Positions 41,373-48,600 of a stretch of DNA of 59,354 nt are shown here, one piece after another. The notes below the pieces were generated by a model. The model searched no databases and was not told the DNA's origin. It saw only the letters and a program-made list of their open reading frames with translations. Every line of letters begins with the position of its first letter. Positions within the stretch are counted from its first letter, which is position 1. Position numbers and translations under genes: made by a program. Source of the stretch: Bradyrhizobium frederickii (GTDB lineage Bacteria; Pseudomonadota; Alphaproteobacteria; Rhizobiales; Xanthobacteraceae). The stretch spans positions 1-59,354 of the forward strand of contig NZ_SPQS01000031.1 in assembly GCF_004570865.1 (NCBI RefSeq), given 5' to 3'.

Positions 41373-41729
41373 TCAGGTCATGCTGCCCGGCATGAAGCAG
41401 CGCACGCGCGGATGACCGTCGATATAGTGCTTCCACACCATGGTGCGACCGATCTTGTTCGGCACGGTGATCACGGCACCGTCGGGCACCACCACCCATT
41501 CGTCGTCGATGCGGACGCGGAAGCGGCCGCGATCGGACTCCCAATCGACGTCGGCAATGACGTAGCCGTCGGCGTCGGTGCAGCATTGACCGAATTCGCT
41601 ATGCAGGCTTTCGAACCAGGGCTTTAGCGGTGAGTTGGCGTAGCGCCCGTCGTCGCGCGCCTGTGCCGAGAATGTCAGAAGCGCCGTCGCGCCCAGCAGC
41701 GTCGCTGCGCACAATCTTGAAAATTTCAT
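41373..41729 (-). CDS. Exported hypothetical protein (118 residues)
   Basis: A signal peptide (MKFSRLCAATLLGATALLTF, cleavage near SAQA-RDD) is followed by a compact domain with YANSPLKPWFESLHSEFGQC, DGYVIADVDWESDRGRFRVR and WVVVPDGAVITVPNKIGRTM. Three cysteines remain in the mature part (Cys-Cys after FGQ, and one near the C-terminus), compatible with a disulfide. Similar small periplasmic proteins are common in Bradyrhizobium, but no function is assigned. Confidence 0.6.
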   Translation of the reverse strand: MKFSRLCAATLLGATALLTFSAQARDDGRYANSPLKPWFESLHSEFGQCCTDADGYVIADVDWESDRGRFRVRIDDEWVVVPDGAVITVPNKIGRTMVWKHYIDGHPRVRCFMPGSMT

Positions 41730-41980
41730 CTCGTCGTCCCGCGATCAAAATGATCCGTTCGGGGGACGACAAAGCCATCGGTTGTCCGCGCCTTGAATCA
41801 GGCGCGGCACCGGCGACTCGTTCCCCCGGCAGCTGACGACAACTATGCAAATCCGCTGCCAACCCGCATTCCGGGCAACTACTGCCGCACGGCGCAAGGC
41901 CATGCGCCTTTCGGCGGATGCGGCCTAGGATCAAAATCCGGCGCCGAGAAGATGACGCTGAGAAATACCGAAAACCAGCC

Positions 41981-42574
41981 CTATTGCTTGGCCGGTGCCA
42001 TCATCGTGCCGCCGCTCTTCTTCGGCGCCGGTGCCGGCGGCTTGGTGGTCGCGGCTTGGGCGGGCAGATATTTTGCGACGATGGCGGGATCGACCTGGGC
42101 GATGTTGGCGTCAGGCAGGCGCGTCCAGGTCTCATCCTTGCCGAGCAGCGCGATGCCGAGATAGCCGCGCAGAGTCAGGGTCTGGCCGTCGGGACTGACC
42201 TTCATGTTGGCTTTCCAGATCTGGCCGTCGCGCGGATTGAGCACGTTGCCGCCTTCGTACTTCAAGCCTTCGCGCTTCATGTTGCGGACGAAGGAGATGC
42301 CAAGCACCGGCGCGTTCTTGCGGTCATCGGTGCACTTGCTGCAGACCTCGTTCGGATCGTCACCGGGGCGCGGGAAGGTCTTTGCGATCACGCCTTCGAA
42401 GATGCCGTTGCGGTCGACGAAGAGAAACCATCCGACCGTCCTGCCGTCCTCGACCTTCTGCCACAGGCCCGCCGCCGTGGGCTCGGCGGTCTGCGCCGCA
42501 GACGGTGTCACCGCCGCGAGCGACAACGCGAGCGCGAGGAAGGAGAGCAGCCGAAAGCTGGAGAAATTCCGCAT
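41981..42574 (-). CDS. DUF2147 exported protein
   Basis: The 197-residue product has a signal peptide (MRNFSSFRLLSFLALALSLA, cleavage near SAAQ-TAEP). GLWQKVEDGRTVGWFLFVDR, DDPNEVCSKCTDDRKNAPVL, FVRNMKREGLKYEGGNVLNP and LTLRGYLGIALLGKDETWTR match the DUF2147 pattern. A Pro/Ala/Lys-rich tail follows. DUF2147 proteins are periplasmic with a lipocalin-like fold; no enzymatic role is established. The CSKC pair may bind a metal or form a disulfide. Confidence 0.8.
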   Translation of the reverse strand: MRNFSSFRLLSFLALALSLAAVTPSAAQTAEPTAAGLWQKVEDGRTVGWFLFVDRNGIFEGVIAKTFPRPGDDPNEVCSKCTDDRKNAPVLGISFVRNMKREGLKYEGGNVLNPRDGQIWKANMKVSPDGQTLTLRGYLGIALLGKDETWTRLPDANIAQVDPAIVAKYLPAQAATTKPPAPAPKKSGGTMMAPAKQ

Positions 42575-42679
42575 TAGATCACCTTGCTATTCCACGACCG
42601 GAATGGCCGCAGACTACGGCGATTTCGCGAACTGTTCCAGCACCAGAAACATGGGGCATCCCCTCCCGCCCCATTGCCG

Positions 42680-43708
42680 TCAGTTGACCCCCAGCTTCTT
42701 TTGCAGGCTTGAGGACGAGGTGGTGTATTGGAACACGAGCCGCTTCTCCGGATAGACGTAGCGATGGGCTTTTTGCGACATCAGCGCGCCCTCGTGGAAG
42801 CCGCACAGGATCAGCTTGATCTTGCCGGGATAGGTGTTGATGTCGCCGATCGCGAAGATGCCCGGCACATTGGTCTCGAACGCGGATGTTTCGACCGGCA
42901 CCAGATTGTTCTCCAGCGCAATGCCCCAGTTCGCGACCGGACCCAGCTTCATGGTCAGTCCGAAGAACGGCAGCATGGTGTCGCAGGCGATTTCGGTGAT
43001 GCTGTTGTCATTGCCCTTGACGGTGGCGCCGGTGAGCTTGCCTTCGGCGCCGGAGAGCGCGGTGACCTGGCCGAGACGGAGATCCATCTTGCCGTCGACA
43101 ACCAGCGCGCGCATCTGCTCGACGCTGTGGGGCGCGGCGCGAAACTCGTCGCGCCGGTGCAGCAGCGTGATGCGCTTGGCAATGGGGTGCAGATTGAGCG
43201 TCCAGTCGAGCGCGGAATCGCCGCCGCCGACGACCAGCACGTTCTTGTCGCGGAACGTTTCCATCTTGCGCACCGCGTAATGCACCGAGGTGCCTTCATA
43301 GGCCTCGATGCCCGGCACCGGCGGACGCTTGGGCTGGAACGAGCCGCCGCCGGCCGCGATCACCAGCACCTTGCACTCGAACACCTTGCCCGCATCCGTG
43401 GTGCAGCGAAACAAGGGATCGCCGATCTTCTCCACGGTCTCGACCATCTCGCCGAGATGGAAGGTCGGATGGAACGGCTTGATCTGCTCCATCAACGCTT
43501 CGGTTAGGCCCTGCCCCGAGACGTGCGGAATGCCGGGAATGTCGTAGATCGGCTTTTCCGGATAGAGCTCGGCACACTGGCCGCCGACCTTGTCGAGGAT
43601 GTCGACGAAATGCGCCTTCATGTCGAGAAGGCCGAGCTCGAAGGCGGCGAACAGACCGCAGGGGCCGGCGCCAATAATCAGCACATCGGTTTTGATCGCG
43701 TCGCTCAT
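42680..43708 (-). CDS. Ferredoxin-NADP reductase, thioredoxin-reductase-like type
   Basis: The 342-residue flavoprotein starts MSDAIKTDVLIIGAGPCGLF (FAD-binding GxGPCG) and has GGQCAELYPEKPIYDIPGIP, KNVLVVGGGDSALDWTLNLH (NADPH-binding GGGDSA) and GIFAIGDINTYPGKIKLILC (FAD/C-terminal motif). It lacks the CxxC of true thioredoxin reductases and matches the FNR group found in Chlorobium, Bacillus and Rhodopseudomonas. It passes electrons between NADPH and ferredoxin. A 2Fe-2S ferredoxin gene lies ~700 bases upstream on the same strand and may encode the partner. The ATG at 43708 is chosen, since the longer frame adds an unrelated head. Confidence 0.9.
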   Translation of the reverse strand: MSDAIKTDVLIIGAGPCGLFAAFELGLLDMKAHFVDILDKVGGQCAELYPEKPIYDIPGIPHVSGQGLTEALMEQIKPFHPTFHLGEMVETVEKIGDPLFRCTTDAGKVFECKVLVIAAGGGSFQPKRPPVPGIEAYEGTSVHYAVRKMETFRDKNVLVVGGGDSALDWTLNLHPIAKRITLLHRRDEFRAAPHSVEQMRALVVDGKMDLRLGQVTALSGAEGKLTGATVKGNDNSITEIACDTMLPFFGLTMKLGPVANWGIALENNLVPVETSAFETNVPGIFAIGDINTYPGKIKLILCGFHEGALMSQKAHRYVYPEKRLVFQYTTSSSSLQKKLGVN

Positions 43709-43908
43709 GTCGTCTCTTTGTCTGTCGCTATCTGTTGGACGGCGCCCTTTGGGCCGAGGTGACCGCGCTGGGCCGAGGTGACCCCGCCTGTCTAGCCAAC
43801 GGGGATGGATCAGGGAAGGCATAAAAGCGGGAGCGCCCCGCAGCCGCGGCCACTTGCCGGGGCAGGATAACTGGGCTGTAACGAGCAAGATATGACGGAG
43901 ATCAATCG

Positions 43909-44376
43909 GTGAACGCACCAAGTCGCCTCGATACGACACCGCGCCTGGAGGACTTCCCCTACCGCCTCAGCGACAACGTCCGCTTCGGCGATCTCGATCC
44001 CAACCAGCACGTCAACAACGCGGTCTACGCCACCTATTTCGAGACCGGCCGTGTCACGCTGATGAAGCTGCCGGAATACGGCCTGACGCCGCCGGGCCTC
44101 GCCTGGATCATGGTGCGCCTCGACATGCATTTTCGCGCCGAGCTGCATTGGCCGGGCACCATCGAGCTCGGCCTCGGCGTCGTGAAGCTGGGACGCACGT
44201 CCGTGACCTTCGAGCAGGTCGTGTTCTCGGAAGGAAAATGCATCGCCTCGGCGACGTCGGTCGGCGTCTTGCTCGACGAGGCGACGCGCCGGCCGGCCCC
44301 GCTGACCCCTGAGGTGATCGAGAAATTCAGACCCTGGCACAAGCGCGGCATCGAGGTCGCGCCGCCGAGCAGTTAG
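43909..44376 (+). CDS. Acyl-CoA thioesterase, 4HBT hotdog family
   Basis: The 155-residue protein has the YbgC/4HBT pattern NVRFGDLDPNQHVNNAVYAT with the catalytic Asp (~31), YFETGRVTLMKL, and MVRLDMHFRAELHWPGTIEL. Family members hydrolyse acyl-CoA or 4-hydroxybenzoyl-CoA-type thioesters as hotdog tetramers. The start is GTG 43909, with GGAG 10 bases upstream; no in-frame ATG precedes it. It lies between the two electron-transfer genes but on the opposite strand, and it converges with the ferredoxin gene over 16 bases. Confidence 0.85.
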   Translation: MNAPSRLDTTPRLEDFPYRLSDNVRFGDLDPNQHVNNAVYATYFETGRVTLMKLPEYGLTPPGLAWIMVRLDMHFRAELHWPGTIELGLGVVKLGRTSVTFEQVVFSEGKCIASATSVGVLLDEATRRPAPLTPEVIEKFRPWHKRGIEVAPPSS

Positions 44377-44392
44377 TCTTGTCGAGGGACGA

Positions 44393-44713
44393 TCAGGCCT
44401 GACGTTCCGGCGTCGTCACGACGAGACCGTCGAGATCGTCGCTGACCTTGATCTGGCAAGACAGGCGCGAATTCGGGCGCACGTCGAAGCCGAAGTCGAG
44501 CATGTCCTCTTCCATCGGCGTCGGGCTGCCGACCTTCTCGCGCCAGGCTTCGTCGACATACACATGGCAGGTCGCGCAGGCGCAGGCGCCGCCGCATTCG
44601 GCCTCGACCCCGGGAATGCTGTTGCGGATCGCGGCTTCCATCACGGTTGCGCCGTTCTCGATTTCCACCGTGCGGGTTTCGCCCTTGTGGTCGACAAAGT
44701 GAATTTTGGCCAT
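44393..44713 (-). CDS. 2Fe-2S ferredoxin (adrenodoxin/FdVI type)
   Basis: The 106-residue protein starts MAKIHFVDHKGETRTVEIEN and has the 2Fe-2S ligand set in CGGACACATCHVYVDEAW (three Cys in the Cx5Cx2C arrangement) plus a fourth Cys in SRLSCQIKV. SPTPMEEDMLDF is typical of vertebrate-type ferredoxins such as FdVI of Rhodobacter. Such ferredoxins feed cytochromes P450, dioxygenases or Fe-S assembly. The ferredoxin-NADP reductase at 42680-43708 is a plausible electron donor. No oxygenase is seen nearby. Confidence 0.9.
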   Translation of the reverse strand: MAKIHFVDHKGETRTVEIENGATVMEAAIRNSIPGVEAECGGACACATCHVYVDEAWREKVGSPTPMEEDMLDFGFDVRPNSRLSCQIKVSDDLDGLVVTTPERQA

Positions 44714-44890
44714 GTGTGCTCGTGTTGCCGCGGTGCTGGGAATGAAGGAGGGTCCGGGCTGTCCTATAACGGGTCGATCAGCCCGGCGCCATAGGGTTTT
44801 GATGCGAAGTGAATGCCGCTTTGCGGCAGGAAAATGCGTCAAAACAAGAGGCTAAAACAAGAGCCTCGTGCCCGGCTCGGCCGCGTGGTC

Positions 44891-45265
44891 TCAAGCCTTC
44901 AGGATCGCCTCGATGGCGGCGCGGGTCTCGGTCACGGCCTCCTTCAGCGCGGCGAAGGCGTGGCGCTCGTTCTGGCCGATCTGGATCGCGGTCTCCAGGC
45001 TTGCGGCGGCGTCGGCTACCGCAAAGGCGCCGATCCCGCGCGCCGACCCCTTGAGCTTGTGGGCAAGCGCGCCGGCCTCGGCCGGCAATCCCGCCATCGC
45101 CGCGATCAGGCGGACCGCCTGCTCGGCGAACATGGCCAGCACTTCCTGCTCCAAATCCGCATCGCCGAGCGTCATCCGGGAGAGATGGTCGAGGTCGAGC
45201 GGGCTGTCGATGGGGGCAATCGGGGGCGAAGGCATCCAGTCCATCCGTTGCAGTTCAGGCGTCAT
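44891..45265 (-). CDS. HPt (histidine phosphotransfer) domain protein
   Basis: The ~124-residue protein (start MTPELQRMDWMPSPPIAP at 45265; a longer frame to 45328 is possible) is a single HPt four-helix bundle. It has the phosphorylatable His in AGALAHKLKGSARGIGAFAV (HKLKGSA motif), SRMTLGDADLEQEVLAMFAE before it and a long C-terminal helix. It is encoded alone, without a kinase or receiver. Its upstream region contains a CtrA-type TTAACCAT half-site (45337-45344). It diverges from the growth-pole-ring-like gene, so the two may be regulated together. Confidence 0.85.
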   Translation of the reverse strand: MTPELQRMDWMPSPPIAPIDSPLDLDHLSRMTLGDADLEQEVLAMFAEQAVRLIAAMAGLPAEAGALAHKLKGSARGIGAFAVADAAASLETAIQIGQNERHAFAALKEAVTETRAAIEAILKA

Positions 45266-45336
45266 GGCGAAAGGCCCCGGCATCGCGCGACGGTTCCGCC
45301 GGTCCGGCGGTGACTTCGCCTCACCCAAGCATGGAA

Positions 45337-45344
45337 ATGGTTAA
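45337..45344 (-). promoter_or_regulatory. CtrA-type half site (TTAACCAT) upstream of the HPt gene
   Basis: On the minus strand the sequence is TTAACCAT, the short CtrA recognition form used in Caulobacter and rhizobia. It lies 72 bases upstream of the HPt start codon, in the region shared with the divergent GPR-like gene. Confidence 0.4.
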
Positions 45345-45470
45345 CGAAATGTTCGGGGTCGGAGACGCAGTTCCGCCCGCTTATTGACGAAAAGTTGCCG
45401 CAATTGGCCGAGTCCGGTGGAGAATTTCATTTATTGCTAAGGCGTTACGGCGCGATCCTGTTAACGATGA

Positions 45471-45485
45471 TTAAGAATGTCTTAA
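45471..45485 (+). promoter_or_regulatory. Perfect CtrA box upstream of the GPR-like gene
   Basis: TTAAGAATGTCTTAA fits TTAA-N7-TTAA exactly. A third TTAA lies six bases upstream at 45461-45464 (TTAA-N6-TTAA-N7-TTAA). The site is 179 bases before the start codon at 45664, in the 398-base region that also holds the HPt promoter. No other gene starts in between. Confidence 0.6.
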
Positions 45486-45663
45486 TCGCGGGCATTTCAT
45501 TCGCGACGCTCTGCCAATAGGATGTTTCGGAAATTGGCGGACAAGCCGTCCGGGTGGGGACGGCTCGGAGATCCGCGCAAGCGGCATGATCCGGTCTGTG
45601 GGCTTGCGCAGGGCGCAGGGCTCGCGGGGGGACGCGTACAAGTAACGAGGGCTCGGACTGAAC

Positions 45664-48600
45664 ATGGCGAACACTCCGAAAAAGGTCAAAGACCCCACAG
45701 AAGTCGCGCTTTCTGCAATCCAGGAAGCCCTCAACATCAGCGACACCGCTGCGGACACCAGCCGCAACGCCGCGATGCGCAACGAGACGGCGCCCCCGGT
45801 GACGCCTCCGGCCTTCGACGAGCCGAGCTTCGAGCCGCGCCCTGCCGCCAACGAACGCTCGACCGTGTTCGACCCGGTCGAGGAGCCGCGCGCTTCGCGT
45901 CGCGCCGCCAATGACGACCGCGAGACCATCGGCCAGCTGCTGCAGGCGCTGCAGAAGGGCCGCCCTGCCCGCAGCGTCTATACCTTCGCCACCATCTTCG
46001 CCGGCGTCTGGCTCGCCGCCTGCGCCGCGCTGACGTTCGGCTTCCTGCCCTCGATCCAGGCCGCCATGGGCCAGAGCGGCGGCGTGCTCGTCATTGCCGG
46101 CCTGATCGCGATGTTCTTCGCGCCGATCATGCTGTTCTACTTCCTCGCCAGCCTGGTCTGGCGCGGCCAGGAAATGCGCATGATCGCCCAGGCGATGGCG
46201 CAGGTCGCGATCCGCTTCTCCGAGCCCGAGGGCTCGGCCTCCGATTCCATGGTCACCGTCGGCCAGGCCATCCGCCGCGAAGTCGCGGCGATGGGCGACG
46301 GCATCGAGCGCGCGATCGCGCGCGCCGGCGAGCTCGAGACGCTGGTCGCCAACGAGGTCGCCGCGCTCGAACGCGCTTATTCCGACAACGAGGTGCGCAT
46401 CCGCGCCCTGCTCCAGGACATCGCGCACCAGCGCGACAACCTGGTCGGCCAGGCCGAGCAGGTCCGCAGCGCCATCTCCGGCGTGCAGATCGATTTGCGC
46501 CACGACATCGCGCTGATCTCGGATGCGATCGCCTCGCGCGTCGACGAGGTCGCCAAGTCCATCACCGGCGCGCTGGAAGAGCGCGGCGCCCACATCACCA
46601 GCGCGCTGAGCAATGCCGGCGACAACATGATCCTGGCGCTCGGCGAACGCGGCGGCGACCTGCTCGACCGCCTCGAGGAGGCCAGCAACGAGACCACGCG
46701 CGCCGTGCTCGACGCCAGCGAGCGGCTGACCACCAGCCTCAACTTCAAGACCGGCCACGTCCACGACGAGTTCGTCGACCTCGCCGACCGCGTCCACGAG
46801 ATGCTGAACGAGCGCATCGACCGCATCACCGGCGAATTCGAGCAGCGCTCCGCTGCGATCGTCGACGGCATCTCCGAGCGCACCGAGCAGGTGCACGACA
46901 GCCTGAAGAATTCTTCCGACTCGCTGCTGCTCGAGCTCGAGCTGCGCTCCAACGACCTTTCCGCCAAGATCGACGACGCCGGCAACCGCCTCGCCAGCCA
47001 GATCATGACGAGCGGCGACAAGGCGAGCGAGGCGCTCGACGCCACCGTCAACACCCTCGTCGCCAAGGTCGTCAGCCAGACCGAGACCGCGCACGATTCG
47101 CTGTCGCTGCAGATGAGCGCGTTCGACGAACTGGTCAGGAACCAGGGCACCGAGCTGGTCGAGAAATTCGCCCGCGACTCCGGCACGCTGGGCGCCCTGA
47201 TCACGCGCCACATCTCCGAGTTCGACCGCACCGTGAAGACCTTCGGCGGCGAGATCGTCGAGCGCATGGGCCAGCGCACGCAGGACATCCATGAGTCGCT
47301 GAAGACCTATGTCGACAATTTCGACACCCGCTTCACCGCCAACGGCGGCGAGATCACCGCGATCCTCGACCAGCGCCTGGCGCAGTTCGAGACCACCATC
47401 GGCGACCGCGTCGGCAATTTCGACGCCTCGCTGAACGGCAAGATCGCCGGCCTCGATTCCACGATCGAAGGCCACATCAAGACCTTCGACGAGCAGCTCG
47501 GCGGCCGCGTCACCGCGCTCGAACAGTCGTTCGACAGCCGCGCGAGGTCGATGACCGAGACGATCGACGGGCGCATCAACACGCTCGCCTCGTCGCTGAC
47601 CGACGGCGCCGCGCAGGCGATCCAGTCGATCGACAGCCGCCTCACCCACCTCACGACCTCGCTCACCGAGGGCGCATCGCAGGCCGTCGAAACCATCGAT
47701 GCGCGCCTCAACCACCTCACGACCTCGCTCACCGAGGGTGCATCGCAGGCCGTCGAAACCATCGATGCGCGCCTCAACCACCTCACGAGCACGCTGACCG
47801 ACGGCGCCTCGCAGACCATCCAGTCGATCGACACCCGTCTGACCCACCTCACGACGACGCTCACCGGCGGCGCCTCGCAGGCGCTCGAGTCGATCGACAG
47901 CCGCCTCACCTACCTGACCACCACGGTGACCAACGGCGCCTCGCAGGCCGTGCACTCGATCGACACGCGGCTGACGCTGCTGACCTCGACGCTCACGGAC
48001 GGCACCGCGCAGGCGATCGAGGCGGTCGACCGCCGCATCACCGGTGTCACCGAGATCATCGACGGCCGCAGCATGCATCTGACCGACACGGTCACCGCGC
48101 GCTTCCAGGAGATCCAGCAGGCCATCGAGACCAAGGTCGGCTCGGTCGCCAGCGACATCGACGTGCGCGTGGCGCAGTTCGAGGACCTGCTCGGCTCGCG
48201 CGTCGAGGCCGTTGCCGGCCGCATCGAGAGCAGCGGCCGCCAGGCCAGCGAGGACATGATGTCCCGCGCCGAGATGATCTCGACCGCGATCCGCTCGCAC
48301 GTCGAGGACGCCGAGCGCTCGCTCACCAATCTCGTCGTCAACACCAGCGAGACGATCCAGACCGGCGCGCGCGCCGCCCAGCAGTCGCTGATGACGGTCT
48401 CCTCCGACGTCAACGCCCAGCTCAAGATGACCTCCGCCGAGGTCGAGCGCGCACTGACCGCGGCCGGCACCGGTTCTGCGAACTCGATCCTGAGCAGCGC
48501 CCGCGAGGCGCAGTCGACCCTGGTCGCGGCGTCGGGCGAAGCCTCCAACCAGATCAAGGGGCTCGCGTCCGACGTCGAGCGCACGCTGTCGGCGGCAGGC

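Noticed and set aside
45461..45474. TTAA-N6-TTAA as a second full CtrA box
   Set aside because: The spacing is six bases, not seven. Only the neighbouring TTAA-N7-TTAA is counted as a full site.
47647..48049. CRISPR-like array of ~66-bp units
   Set aside because: The units are contiguous without unique spacers, keep the reading frame and lie within a coding gene. No cas genes are present.
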